Position numbers and translations under genes: made by a program | Notes under the pieces: model-generated | The model's database searches: none | Told to the model about the DNA's origin: nothing | What the model saw: only the letters and a program-made list of their open reading frames with translations | Shown: positions 17,032-25,876 of the stretch, piece after piece | How the letters are laid out: every line of letters begins with the position of its first letter | Numbering within the stretch: position 1 is the first letter of the stretch | Assembly (NCBI RefSeq): GCF_000247605.1 | Contig: NC_016894.1 | Coordinates: 2,903,732-2,967,731, forward strand | Direction: 5' to 3' | DNA length: 64,000 nt | From: Acetobacterium woodii DSM 1030 | Lineage (GTDB): Bacteria > Bacillota > Clostridia > Eubacteriales > Eubacteriaceae

Positions 17032-17634
17032 CTATACTTTTTCGTCAAACAATGAAAGAACTTGGGTGGTCTGTTGTGGTTCAAAACCTAGTGGCCGAGT
17101 ATAGTCAGGATCGGCACTCGGAGGAACATAGATCGGCCCACCCACATACTTAATAATCACTTGCGGTCTCTGGGTAACCACTAATTCAATATCTGGCGGC
17201 GTAAACTCAGTATTCAGATTATTGGTTTCCGGCATACCTCCCGGCAAGCCACTGATCGGGATACTTAATTGCATGCTGCCCATATCCATATTATCGTTAT
17301 AATCCAATTTCTTCGCCATTGAATCAATACTGCGATTGGCCTGAGTAAAACGAATTGCCCGGGAATCTCCGTCTTCCATCTGAATATTCAGTTTTAGATT
17401 TCCATCTTCTCCAATTTTAGCAGTAGCTGTATAGGTTGAATTTTCCCAATTATAATTTGAGCTCGGTACAAATGAATCTTGCATAGCAATTTTAATCGGG
17501 TCACGTTTTACTTGCTGATGACTAATATTATTCGTGTTTCGCTCAACCTCATGCACCGATGAAAGCGCCAACGGTTCTTTTTCTACATATTCCAGTTTTA
17601 TCGGTATCGTTTCGATGGTAATTAACGGTTCCAT
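17032..17634 (-). CDS. DUF6470-type flagellar-locus protein
   Basis: This 200-residue protein begins MEPLITIETIPIKLEY, the pattern of a family found between flgL and fliW in Firmicutes flagellar loci (DUF6470-like). The function is unknown. No signal peptide or membrane segment is seen, and the C-terminal half is Pro-rich (GGPIYVPPSADPDY). It follows flgL by 66 bases on the same strand and ends in a terminator. In most relatives fliW and csrA come next; here they are absent and flagellin follows. Confidence 0.75.
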   Translation of the reverse strand: MEPLITIETIPIKLEYVEKEPLALSSVHEVERNTNNISHQQVKRDPIKIAMQDSFVPSSNYNWENSTYTATAKIGEDGNLKLNIQMEDGDSRAIRFTQANRSIDSMAKKLDYNDNMDMGSMQLSIPISGLPGGMPETNNLNTEFTPPDIELVVTQRPQVIIKYVGGPIYVPPSADPDYTRPLGFEPQQTTQVLSLFDEKV

Positions 17635-17700
17635 TTTTCCTCCTAACCAAAATCGTTTCGATGCTTTACGGCGATCATAAACAATCTTTAAATTTTTAAG

Positions 17701-18729
17701 TTATGACATATAATCAAATACCGACTGTTGTACCACACTTTGTCCCATTTGAAGGGCCGCAGAATAAGCAACTTTTTGACTCTGGAAGGCAATATAGGTA
17801 TAGGCAGCATCAACACCCTCAACCTCTGTTTGTCTTTTATCGAGATTGAAATTTTGAGTTTCGTAACGATTTGTCATAAATTCCAGATATTGTGTTTTTG
17901 CACCAATCGCAGTAGTCGTCTGATATGTTTTTTGACTATTGCCCTGAAACAAACCAAAAAGACTATCCACCGTATCGCGGGAATAACTCCCATCTGGTTT
18001 CTCAAATTCAGTTGCAATTCTTCCTAATAAATCATAAAGATTATTAGAAATATCTTCTCCCGAAACCACAGTTGAATCAGTTCCATTTCCGACAAAGTTA
18101 ATCCCTGGAATAGAATAATTGAAAACTGAATTTCGATCAACATCCCCGGTTATTTGGTTAAAAGATACCCCTAAACCAATATCGACATACAAAGAGTCGC
18201 GTTTTAAAGCTTCTACCTCTTCAATCTCTGCTGGTGTTCCTTCTTTTAAATCATCTAAATTTTTGCCATTATATTGAAGTTTACCGCCGACAACCGCAAA
18301 CGGTTTTTGATCATTACTTCCACCAAATAAATAAGTTCCGGTTACGTTGGTATTAAGCGTCTCCAATACCTGATCTTGAATCGTACGAAGCTCCGTTGCA
18401 ATAATGCTTCGGGTATCTTCACTTTGGGTGCCATTCAAGCCTTGTAAAATTTTATCGGTTGCTTCAGCTAGCGACGATTCCAATTGGCCCACAGTACTTT
18501 CAGAATTGGTTAAAAAACCATCGGCATGTTTAATATTATCTTGATAACCTTCTAATTTCGATAAATTTCGTCTAATCTGATACCCTCTAACGGCAGAAGA
18601 CACATCTTCAGAAGTACGAGCAAATTTTCGTCCTGTTGCCACTTGAGTATTGAGTTTGTCTAGTCCCACGGATAAATCATTCAAATTTGTTGAATATCGC
18701 GACGTCATCATTCTATAGGTAATTCTCAT
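17701..18729 (-). CDS. flgL: Flagellar hook-associated protein 3
   Basis: This 342-residue junction protein links hook and filament. The N-terminus MRITYRMMTSRYSTNLNDL with LNTQVATGRKF and the C-terminus AAYTYIAFQSQKVAYSAALQMGQSVVQQSVFDYM are typical FlgL D0/D1 regions. GTYLFGGSNDQKPF is the conserved FlgL segment. It follows flgK by 44 bases in the flgM-flgN-flgK-flgL unit, whose promoter is the sigma-D-type site before flgM. Confidence 0.94.
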   Translation of the reverse strand: MRITYRMMTSRYSTNLNDLSVGLDKLNTQVATGRKFARTSEDVSSAVRGYQIRRNLSKLEGYQDNIKHADGFLTNSESTVGQLESSLAEATDKILQGLNGTQSEDTRSIIATELRTIQDQVLETLNTNVTGTYLFGGSNDQKPFAVVGGKLQYNGKNLDDLKEGTPAEIEEVEALKRDSLYVDIGLGVSFNQITGDVDRNSVFNYSIPGINFVGNGTDSTVVSGEDISNNLYDLLGRIATEFEKPDGSYSRDTVDSLFGLFQGNSQKTYQTTTAIGAKTQYLEFMTNRYETQNFNLDKRQTEVEGVDAAYTYIAFQSQKVAYSAALQMGQSVVQQSVFDYMS

Positions 18730-18773
18730 TTTTTTATGTTCCTTCCTGATTACGTTCCAGATTACAGAGAATC

Positions 18774-20366
18774 TTAAACACCCATCTTATTGATAATATT
18801 ATCTAAGTTTTCATCTAAGACGTTAAAATACCGCATCGCAGCATTATACACTTTTTGAAATGCTGATAGGTTGACACCTTCTTCATTTAACGATACTCCC
18901 GCTACTGAATCTCTGGCATCCGAAATGGTCTGAAACACATTTTTGGCAGTTTTGGAAAAATTTGTATTTAACTCTACCGCAGTTCCAACTTCGGCTACTT
19001 CACTGGTCATATACTCATTAAAAGTTCCGGTTAAAATCGTATTCCCATCGCTATCGATAAAATCAATTTTATCACTCATTTTTTGAATCATCCGCAACAC
19101 ATTGTCACCAAGAGCTGGTGTCGCTACATAGCCACTTGGTGCGGGATCTAATGTCGGATATTTTGTCGTATTAATGTATGACGGATTGTTTAACCACGCT
19201 GTCGAAACCTGTAAATTTCTCGCTGTAATATTAGTTGTTGTTGACCCCGACGAATCAGTAAATAGGTTTTTTTCTCCATCAGAGCCAATAACTCCATCAG
19301 AACCAGCCACTTCACTATTAATCTTGTTAAATTCAGTGGCAAACTGTTTTGCAAAGATATCTATCTTTTCTTTGTAGTAATAAATTCCCTTGGCATCATT
19401 TTCTTTAAGTGCAAGATCAGCAAAACTGCCTTTGCCATTGATGATATCTAGATAACCTTTAAGCTTACCATCGTTGATCAATTTATTTGCATCCGTTCGT
19501 TTCTCGCCATTGGTATCAATAATTGAAAGTTGTACATTCAAAGGATCTGTTTTAGAATCCAAACTCATTTCTGCATATTTATCATTATCAACAACGGTAA
19601 TTGGATCTCCTCCAGCAGGGTTTTCAATGGTAATACGATAATGGGGAATTGATAAGTTTTCAGAAATTTGATCTGTTGGTGACATACTCACCTTAACATT
19701 CGTAAGACCTGAAAGTTTATCAATCAGTAGATTACGATGATCATAAAGTTCATTAGGTGTGTTGCCGTATATTTCTTCTTTTTGAATTTGTTTATTTAAA
19801 GCTGCAATGTTTTTTACATAGGTGTTAAACTCGCTATTAACGGTCACATCAAGATTTTCGGTTTGTTCTACTCGCGTTTCATCAAGCTGAGTTCCATACA
19901 TATTGATCATTTGGGTTACCTTTTCAGCTGCTGATCGAGCAACTTGGGCAATATCTGAGCTACTCGGTGATTGTAAAAGGCTTTGTAAATTATTAATAAA
20001 ACCAGACAGCTCACCTTGCAAAGCCTCATTAGAGGCTTCATCAAAGACGTCTTCCAAATTTGTTAATCCTTTAACCATCGTTTCGTAACGGCTATTTTCA
20101 GCATTTTGCGTTCGGTATCGGGCGTCAATGTAAGGATCTCTTAACTGTGTTGTTCCTTTGGCTTTGGCCCCGATTCCGGTTGAAACCTTCGGTGTTGCAT
20201 ATTTTTCGACCATTCCACTTGTTGTCATCGAAACGATATCGACCCGTTGTCTGGTATAGCCTTCGGTATTAATGTTGGAAATATTATTTCCGACGATATT
20301 AATGCTTGCCTGGCTGGCTTCCATGGCCCGGCTAGCAACGCTATATGCTAAAAATGTTGCGGTCAT
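18774..20366 (-). CDS. flgK: Flagellar hook-associated protein 1
   Basis: This 530-residue hook-filament junction protein starts with the rod/hook motif ASQASINIVGNNISNINTEGYTRQ. Domains FRAAD and TGIGAKAKGTTQLRDPYIDARYR follow. It ends with the FlgK C-terminal helix (GVNLSAFQKVYNAAMRYFNVLDE). Length is normal for the family. The GGAG ribosome site is 7 bases before the ATG. It lies 15 bases downstream of flgN, its likely chaperone. Confidence 0.95.
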   Translation of the reverse strand: MTATFLAYSVASRAMEASQASINIVGNNISNINTEGYTRQRVDIVSMTTSGMVEKYATPKVSTGIGAKAKGTTQLRDPYIDARYRTQNAENSRYETMVKGLTNLEDVFDEASNEALQGELSGFINNLQSLLQSPSSSDIAQVARSAAEKVTQMINMYGTQLDETRVEQTENLDVTVNSEFNTYVKNIAALNKQIQKEEIYGNTPNELYDHRNLLIDKLSGLTNVKVSMSPTDQISENLSIPHYRITIENPAGGDPITVVDNDKYAEMSLDSKTDPLNVQLSIIDTNGEKRTDANKLINDGKLKGYLDIINGKGSFADLALKENDAKGIYYYKEKIDIFAKQFATEFNKINSEVAGSDGVIGSDGEKNLFTDSSGSTTTNITARNLQVSTAWLNNPSYINTTKYPTLDPAPSGYVATPALGDNVLRMIQKMSDKIDFIDSDGNTILTGTFNEYMTSEVAEVGTAVELNTNFSKTAKNVFQTISDARDSVAGVSLNEEGVNLSAFQKVYNAAMRYFNVLDENLDNIINKMGV

Positions 20367-20381
20367 TGTATTTCTCCTTTA

Positions 20382-20879
20382 TTAAATGCTTTTTTCAAAG
20401 GTATTGATCAATTTAGTTTTTTCCGATTCTTTGCCGTCCTGCTTGTATGTGGTTTTATCGCTTTTTAAATCATATTGGGCAATACTCTTGTTGACAGTAT
20501 GCAACTTGGTTTGTAGTAGTGTCTGACATTTTTCTTTGTAAAACGCAATTTCTTTAGCAGTTTCTGAAAATTGACCAAGCAGTTCAAAAAAACGCATCTG
20601 TTTATCGGCAGGAAATTGTAACACGACCTCTGAAAGCCTTTCGCCATCAACCTTTAATTTTTTCATATACTCAGCAACTTCCTGATCGAAGTTTTTGATC
20701 TGATAAAGAAAAATCTGCTGATGATTAAGGTTGTTATTTAGCTCCTCGACACTGTTACTCTGAATCAGCATCAATTCATCTTTTAATTTAGGTATCATCT
20801 CACGATGAAGCTTAACAACCCCGAAAAGATAGTCATAAAAACTATCCAGTGTTTCTTCATATTCTTTTGTTTCAAGCAT
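20382..20879 (-). CDS. flgN: FlgN-family flagellar export chaperone
   Basis: This 165-residue all-helical protein resembles FlgN, which guards FlgK and FlgL before export. It has a long N-terminal helix (LDSFYDYLFGVVKLHREMIP) and a second coiled stretch (FSETAKEIAFYKEKCQTLL). Sequence conservation in the family is low, so the call leans on size, helical pattern and position between flgM and flgK. AGGAGG precedes the ATG. Confidence 0.82.
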   Translation of the reverse strand: MLETKEYEETLDSFYDYLFGVVKLHREMIPKLKDELMLIQSNSVEELNNNLNHQQIFLYQIKNFDQEVAEYMKKLKVDGERLSEVVLQFPADKQMRFFELLGQFSETAKEIAFYKEKCQTLLQTKLHTVNKSIAQYDLKSDKTTYKQDGKESEKTKLINTFEKSI

Positions 20880-20906
20880 GTTAAACCTCCTCGCGATTTT
20901 TCCTTA

Positions 20907-21215
20907 TTATTTTAGCAGTGTATTTACCAATACTTCGGTTGAGACGTGGTAGGTTCCGTTCTTGACCGCTTCTTTTAATTCACTGATTCGACTGGATTCT
21001 TTTACTGTAACATCGTAAAGTATCGCAGATTTAGCAGTGGATATCCGACTGTCCTCAAACGTTGCACTGCGATCATTTGAAATATCGCTGCTGTCTAATT
21101 TATTTTTCGAACTGATCTTTTTATTCTCCGAACCAATCCGACGGGCAGATTCTGTTACGGTGTCCTGACCGATTTTGGCTTGAACAGCCGGATTATTACC
21201 TAATGCTATTTTCAT
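20907..21215 (-). CDS. flgM: Anti-sigma-28 factor
   Basis: This 102-residue protein ends in the FlgM core RISELKEAVKNGTYHVSTEVLVNTLL, which binds and blocks sigma-D until the hook is complete. The N-terminal half is polar and probably disordered, as in FlgM. I chose the ATG at 21215, with AAGGAGG six bases upstream, over an in-frame start 15 codons earlier. It is the first gene of the late hook-filament unit, preceded by a sigma-D-like promoter, so it is likely self-regulated through its target. Confidence 0.88.
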   Translation of the reverse strand: MKIALGNNPAVQAKIGQDTVTESARRIGSENKKISSKNKLDSSDISNDRSATFEDSRISTAKSAILYDVTVKESSRISELKEAVKNGTYHVSTEVLVNTLLK

Positions 21216-21305
21216 GACTAAACCTCCTTTTTCTAAATAAGTCTTTTTATCTATTTTCACTTGTTGAAATTCGAATAATTAAGCTAATTTTATCTCTTGA
21301 TATAC

Positions 21306-21332
21306 ATATCGTCATTATAAAATAAAACTTTA
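21306..21332 (-). promoter_or_regulatory. Sigma-D promoter of flgM-flgN-flgK-flgL
   Basis: TAAA (21332-21329), 15 bases, GACGATAT (21313-21306) on the minus strand, identical in both boxes and spacing to the flagellin promoter. It lies about 90 bases upstream of the flgM ATG. Confidence 0.85.
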
Positions 21333-21377
21333 GAAAAAGATAGAAAATAATATTAATTAAAGTATTTTACAAAGCAA

Positions 21378-21418
21378 ATAATCCAGACATCATCTACGTT
21401 GGCGAATGTCTGGATTAT
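21378..21418 (-). terminator. Inverted repeat after cheB
   Basis: A perfect 13-base stem ATAATCCAGACAT (21378-21390) and its complement (21406-21418) around a 15-base loop, some 50 bases after the cheB stop. The tail on the minus strand is only moderately T-rich, so it is a probable but not ideal terminator. Confidence 0.7.
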
Positions 21419-21469
21419 GAGAGAAAGTAGGCAGTTGAGTTAATGTGGATGCTCCATTTAATTTTTACG

Positions 21470-22501
21470 CTATTTTGACAGGAAGCGGATAATTTCATCA
21501 GCGATTCGGTCAAGCGGTAATTGTCTTTCAACCCCGCCAATGTTAAAAGCTACCATTGGCATACCATAAACAATCGATGTCTTTTCATCCTGTCCGATGG
21601 TGTAGGCGCCCTTTTTTTTCATCTTAAGCAGACCGTTGGCACCATCTCGGCCCATTCCGGTTAAGATTACGCCAATCGATTGTTTGCCGGCAATATCTGC
21701 AACTGAGTCGAAAAGAACATCAACTGATGGGCAATGACCACTGACTTTTTCTTCCTGGGTACATCTGACGATATAAGCACCACCTCTTTTTGCCAAACGC
21801 ATCTGATAATTGCCAGGGGCAATTAAAACCCGTCCCGGTTTTAAGACGTCTCCGTCCTCAGCCTCTTTAACTTCCAGTTCGCAGGTATTGTTTAGCCGTT
21901 CGGCATAAAGTTTTGTAAAAACCGGCGGCATATGCTGAACAATAATAATCGGTGGCATATCTCTGGGCAACGCTGAAATAACCGCATGAATCGCATCCGT
22001 TCCACCGGTTGAAGCGCCAATGGCAATAACCGTGCTCATTGTGTCAACCCCTTGATTCGTAATCGGTCGACTTGGCGCATAGTCCCGCTTCAAATTGCCA
22101 ACTTTGGCCGTTGAAGCAATTTTTATTTTAATAATCAACTCATTGACAAAAGATGCCATCCCACCGGGTCTGGTAACATTTGGTTTGGTCACAAATTCCA
22201 CTGCTCCGGCATCCAAGGCATCCAAAACATTTTGTGATACTGAACTGACCACAATAACTGGCAGTGGATATTGAGGCATTAACTTCTTCAAAAATTCGAT
22301 ACCGTTCATTTTTGGCATTTCAACATCAAGTGTTAAAACGTCAGGCTTCAATTTAATAATCAAATCTCTGGCCATATACGGATCTGTTGCTGTCCCGACA
22401 ACTTCAATATCCGGATCTTTCGCAATTTCCCTTGATAAAGACTCGCGAAAGACCAGGGAATCGTCGACGATCAGCACCTTAATTCTTTGCTTAAGTCTCA
22501 T
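21470..22501 (-). CDS. cheB: Chemotaxis response regulator / protein-glutamate methylesterase
   Basis: This 343-residue protein has an N-terminal receiver domain (VLIVDDSLVFRESL; phosphorylation Asp in TLDVEMPKMNG near residue 58) and a C-terminal esterase domain. The latter has the catalytic Ser in GASTGGTDAI, His in VQHMPP and Asp in LTGMGRDG. It removes methyl groups from chemoreceptors. The ATG at 22501 is used, with GGAGG seven bases upstream; a GTG just before it is rejected. It follows cheW by 14 bases. No cheR, cheA or receptor gene is in the window. Confidence 0.95.
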   Translation of the reverse strand: MRLKQRIKVLIVDDSLVFRESLSREIAKDPDIEVVGTATDPYMARDLIIKLKPDVLTLDVEMPKMNGIEFLKKLMPQYPLPVIVVSSVSQNVLDALDAGAVEFVTKPNVTRPGGMASFVNELIIKIKIASTAKVGNLKRDYAPSRPITNQGVDTMSTVIAIGASTGGTDAIHAVISALPRDMPPIIIVQHMPPVFTKLYAERLNNTCELEVKEAEDGDVLKPGRVLIAPGNYQMRLAKRGGAYIVRCTQEEKVSGHCPSVDVLFDSVADIAGKQSIGVILTGMGRDGANGLLKMKKKGAYTIGQDEKTSIVYGMPMVAFNIGGVERQLPLDRIADEIIRFLSK

Positions 22502-22515
22502 CACAGATCCTCCTA

Positions 22516-23019
22516 TTATTTTTCTTCAAGCATTTCTTCAATTACTTCGATCTCTTCATTTTTTAATAATCTTTCACAATCTAATAACAACTGTACTTTT
22601 CCGCCGGCTTTTCCAATCCCTTTCATAAAACGATTTTCAAAACCAGTTTTGTTGGATGGTGGTGGTGCAATTTCTTCATCATCAATGGTTAAAACTTCTT
22701 CGACGTTATCAACAATTAAACCAACGGATACCGCTTCAATATCAATAACCACAATACAGGTTCGGTCATTATAGGGAACGGGTTCTTTGCCAAATTGCAA
22801 TCTGACATCAAGCACCGGGATGATTTTGCCCCGTAAATTTATGATCCCTTTAATATAGGTTGGCACTTCGGGAACTTTGGTAATGGATTGCATGCCAATG
22901 ATTTCAGTAACATATTTTATTTCAATACCAAATACTTCATCCTCTAATGAAAAAGTTAGAAATCTGCCGTGTTGCGTATCTTCTTCTAGATTGTAATTAT
23001 CTACAACATTTTCTGCCAT
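22516..23019 (-). CDS. cheW: Chemotaxis coupling protein CheW
   Basis: This 167-residue single-domain adaptor links receptors to CheA. Conserved segments are FLTFSLEDEVFGIEIKYV, VPEVPTYIKGIINLRGKIIPVLD and VGLIVDNVEEVL. There is no receiver domain, so it is CheW and not CheV. It is the first gene of the cheW-cheB unit, with its own sigma-A-like promoter at 23066-23095 and a GGAG ribosome site. Confidence 0.93.
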   Translation of the reverse strand: MAENVVDNYNLEEDTQHGRFLTFSLEDEVFGIEIKYVTEIIGMQSITKVPEVPTYIKGIINLRGKIIPVLDVRLQFGKEPVPYNDRTCIVVIDIEAVSVGLIVDNVEEVLTIDDEEIAPPPSNKTGFENRFMKGIGKAGGKVQLLLDCERLLKNEEIEVIEEMLEEK

Positions 23020-23065
23020 TATAATTCTCCTCTTTGAATGAATTTTTAAAGTTTTCGTTTTTTCT

Positions 23066-23095
23066 ATTATACTTTAAACTTGTCAAAAGGTACAA
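23066..23095 (-). promoter_or_regulatory. Putative sigma-A promoter of cheW-cheB
   Basis: TTGTAC (23095-23090), 18 bases, TATAAT (23071-23066) on the minus strand, about 45 bases upstream of the cheW start and downstream of the terminator at 23188-23208. Confidence 0.55.
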
Positions 23096-23187
23096 CCTAT
23101 TTTATCCACCACTTTGACAAAAATCTTGTTATTTTTTTACCCGCATAAAAACAATTTAAACGTTTATTAAAATTATTCATGAAAAAT

Positions 23188-23208
23188 GCTGGGCACATAG
23201 TGCTCAGC
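23188..23208 (-). terminator. Terminator of the fla/che operon after cheD
   Basis: Nine-base-pair stem GCTGGGCAC/GTGCTCAGC (one G-U pair) with a three-base loop, followed on the minus strand by ATTTTTCAT. It lies 49 bases after the cheD stop and marks the end of the long fliK-cheD transcript. Confidence 0.75.
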
Positions 23209-23256
23209 AGATGCGTGATTCGTTGATTTAAAAGTTCGTTTAATTATGATCTGGCC

Positions 23257-23745
23257 CTAAAACTCCTCAATTCTCCGGTTAAGGGATTGAATTTTCATAA
23301 TACCTGTGGCCAGATCAAAATATTGTGTTCGTCCAAAATTCAAACCGGTATCCTCGGCAATAATCGGTATTCTCAATTGGCTTAAAACCTGTTTGACACA
23401 GATGATATTTCGTTCACCAATGGCTCCCAGTTTACTGCCGGCCTGGACTTCAAACATTTGTGCCCCACCGGCAATTTTGGCAACCAGTCGATTGTTTCCG
23501 ACGCCAAGTTTTTTCATATCCTGAACTAAATCAACAATCGCTGTATCCGCAAATTTTTTTCGGTTAATGTCCTTATTTGAAAAATTAGTACTATCCGGCA
23601 GCATAATATGCGACAATCCGCCAACCTTCGTAACTTTATCATATAAACAGACGCCCACACAGGAACCCAGAGCGTAGGTGACTAATACCTCCGGTGCCTT
23701 GGCAAATCGATAATCTGATATCCCAATTACAATCGATTGGCTCAT
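23257..23745 (-). CDS. cheD: Chemoreceptor glutamine deamidase CheD
   Basis: This 162-residue protein has the catalytic Cys in LGSCVGVCLYD and His in GGLSHIMLP, as in CheD, which deamidates receptor glutamines and partners CheC. The C-terminal GERNIICVKQVL and EDTGLNFGRT segments are also typical. Its start overlaps the cheC stop by four bases. Last gene of the operon. Confidence 0.94.
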   Translation of the reverse strand: MSQSIVIGISDYRFAKAPEVLVTYALGSCVGVCLYDKVTKVGGLSHIMLPDSTNFSNKDINRKKFADTAIVDLVQDMKKLGVGNNRLVAKIAGGAQMFEVQAGSKLGAIGERNIICVKQVLSQLRIPIIAEDTGLNFGRTQYFDLATGIMKIQSLNRRIEEF

Positions 23746-24356
23746 ATTTCAAGCCCTAATTTTTGCATAATTGTTTTTAATGTATTGATTTCGGCAAACA
23801 TAATCATATTACTTTTTAAATCATTCGTTTCGCCGAGAAAATTTTCCTCAATAAACATTAATTTGTCACCAATTGCACCAAATTCAATAATTGGTACACT
23901 CATCAATGCACCCACCATATCAATTGCAACGTAAGGTATCGATACCTCTATTTTCAGACCCGTTAAAGCGGAAATCGCATTAACATAAGATGAACTTAAA
24001 ATATTACCAATCTCCTTAATTCCGGAAATTTTCATTTCACTTAATCCATCTTCATCATCTTCCCCAACTAAAATCGTCATGATGCTTTGCGCATCTTCGA
24101 CATTAAGTAAAAACATGATCATTCCGTTGGCATCGCCGCTGAAATTAATCAACACCGCTACGGTCATCGTTTCAGCTCCGCCGAGGTTTGCTACTGCCTC
24201 GTCAAATCCCGTAATGCGAACACTTGGAACACTCATGTCTACTTTTTCGTCCAAAATCGTTGCTAACGCCGTCGCCGCGTTTCCCGCTCCAATATTTCCA
24301 ATCTCACGCAGCATATCGATTTGCATTTCGTTTAGTTCATCATAATTCTCGAACAA
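23742..24356 (-). CDS. cheC: CheY-P phosphatase CheC
   Basis: This 204-residue protein carries two copies of the E-x2-N phosphatase motif: LREIGNIGAGNAATAL near residue 16 and IKEIGNILSSSYVNAI near residue 110. CheC hydrolyses CheY-P and is activated by CheD, encoded next. The start appears to be a TTG at 24356 with AGAGG seven bases upstream. This rare start codon may lower its output relative to its neighbours. Confidence 0.93.
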   Translation of the reverse strand: MFENYDELNEMQIDMLREIGNIGAGNAATALATILDEKVDMSVPSVRITGFDEAVANLGGAETMTVAVLINFSGDANGMIMFLLNVEDAQSIMTILVGEDDEDGLSEMKISGIKEIGNILSSSYVNAISALTGLKIEVSIPYVAIDMVGALMSVPIIEFGAIGDKLMFIEENFLGETNDLKSNMIMFAEINTLKTIMQKLGLEI

Positions 24357-24388
24357 AGTTTTACCTCTTTCTTTCCGGGTATTCTAAC

Positions 24389-25828
24389 TTACATCATTCC
24401 ATTGACAATATCATCATTATCCCAATAAATCTTACAGTGTTCCAGTGCGTCAAACTCAAATTGAAAGACCCGATCGCCAAAATAAATTTTTGTTCCCCGA
24501 TAAAGCTTTCGCTTTATCGAAACGGAGCCATAATAATTGGTAATCGCTTTCGCTTCGACGTATTTTCTTTCTTCAATCGTCTTTGCGATTTCTCTTTTTA
24601 ATGATAATACCTGTTTATCAATTTCTTTTTTTATTCCCGCAATTTGTTTCATCGCCGGATTATCGTGGTTTCGATTCAAGATATTCTTTTTCTCCTGAGC
24701 CAAAAGCAAGCCATTAACCTGATTTTCTTTTTCATAGGATTCTTCCAGTTGCAGTCTGAATTTCTGTTCTTTTTTGTTAAGCCTCACAAGTTCAGCTTCA
24801 TCCACCACTTTATCACCAATTATCCGGATAATCGTCGGATATTCACGATCGTTGCCAATATCTTTGGCGATCAGCTCCCCGGCTAATTGAATTTCCCCAC
24901 CGATAATAAGTTCTTTGGTTCCTGCTAAAATAATATTTCCCTTGCAGGTTATTTTACCATCAATAATATAATCAACCGTAATATCGCCTCCGACATTTAA
25001 CACGGCGTTTTCGATATAATTACAGCGTAAATCTTTGCCGACTTTAATATTTCCCGAATTACCACCATAAATGCCTTTGGCTATCGCAACGTTTCCGGCC
25101 GCTTCTATTTTGGCGTCTTCAACAACACCTTTGATAATAATATTACCGCCGGCTTTAACTGAAAAGCCACTGCTGACATCCCCATCAATCGTTACATCGC
25201 CCGAAAAGTTGATATTACCCGTCGAAAAATCAACATTTTTCGAAATATGTAACATTTCATTGATATTAATCGTGTTAATAAATTTTACAATCCCATCACA
25301 ATCGGCAATTAGTAATGTTTCATCTTCATTTAGACTGGTATTTTTTCCCGCAGGCACAAACGCTTTTTTACCTTTTTGGGTCGGAATCGGCTCTCCTAAA
25401 ATATTAGTTCCGGCAATGCCATCTTTTGCTTTGACAATTTCACATAAAACTTGACCTTTTTTAACCATCTGAAAATAGTTAAGGTCTTTATAATCGACTC
25501 GTTTTGCTTCAGCATATTCCGGCTTGTATTCCGAATCTTTTTTAACGAGTAATTTAACAAACCCGTCTTCTCCGTCAACTGGTTCTTCAGCAGCTGCAAC
25601 TTTGATTCTGATATTAAAAATTGGTCGTTGTGCCAGTTTTTCAACTGCGCTTTCAATAATGCCAAACACAATAAAATTTTCATTTAATGCGGTCATGAAT
25701 TGCTCTTTCGTAAAAGTCGTGCAGCCTTCTTCTTTTTTTTCTAATTTGATAAATCCCTGTTTTTTGTCATCGCTAATGCTGACTTCAATTAATTCCTCAC
25801 ATTCTGTTTTCTTATTCTCCTCGCTCAT
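24389..25828 (-). CDS. FapA/DUF342-family polymer-forming protein
   Basis: This 479-residue protein has a FapA-type (DUF342) core: a right-handed beta-helix of repeated Gly/Ile/Val turns at about 185-340 (GDVTIDGDVSSGFSVKAGG, GKITCKGNIILAG). It is followed by a coiled-coil region (LNKKEQKFRLQLEESYEKE). Members sit in many Firmicutes fla/che operons without a settled function; FapA of Vibrio is linked to flagellar assembly. I chose the ATG at 25828 with GGGG six bases upstream over an ATG two codons earlier that abuts that site. It lies between the flgG-like and cheC genes. Confidence 0.82.
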   Translation of the reverse strand: MSEENKKTECEELIEVSISDDKKQGFIKLEKKEEGCTTFTKEQFMTALNENFIVFGIIESAVEKLAQRPIFNIRIKVAAAEEPVDGEDGFVKLLVKKDSEYKPEYAEAKRVDYKDLNYFQMVKKGQVLCEIVKAKDGIAGTNILGEPIPTQKGKKAFVPAGKNTSLNEDETLLIADCDGIVKFINTININEMLHISKNVDFSTGNINFSGDVTIDGDVSSGFSVKAGGNIIIKGVVEDAKIEAAGNVAIAKGIYGGNSGNIKVGKDLRCNYIENAVLNVGGDITVDYIIDGKITCKGNIILAGTKELIIGGEIQLAGELIAKDIGNDREYPTIIRIIGDKVVDEAELVRLNKKEQKFRLQLEESYEKENQVNGLLLAQEKKNILNRNHDNPAMKQIAGIKKEIDKQVLSLKREIAKTIEERKYVEAKAITNYYGSVSIKRKLYRGTKIYFGDRVFQFEFDALEHCKIYWDNDDIVNGMM

Positions 25829-25876
25829 AAACATCCCCTTTTCCCTCTTCGCTGACTAAACCTCTTAACGTTACTA

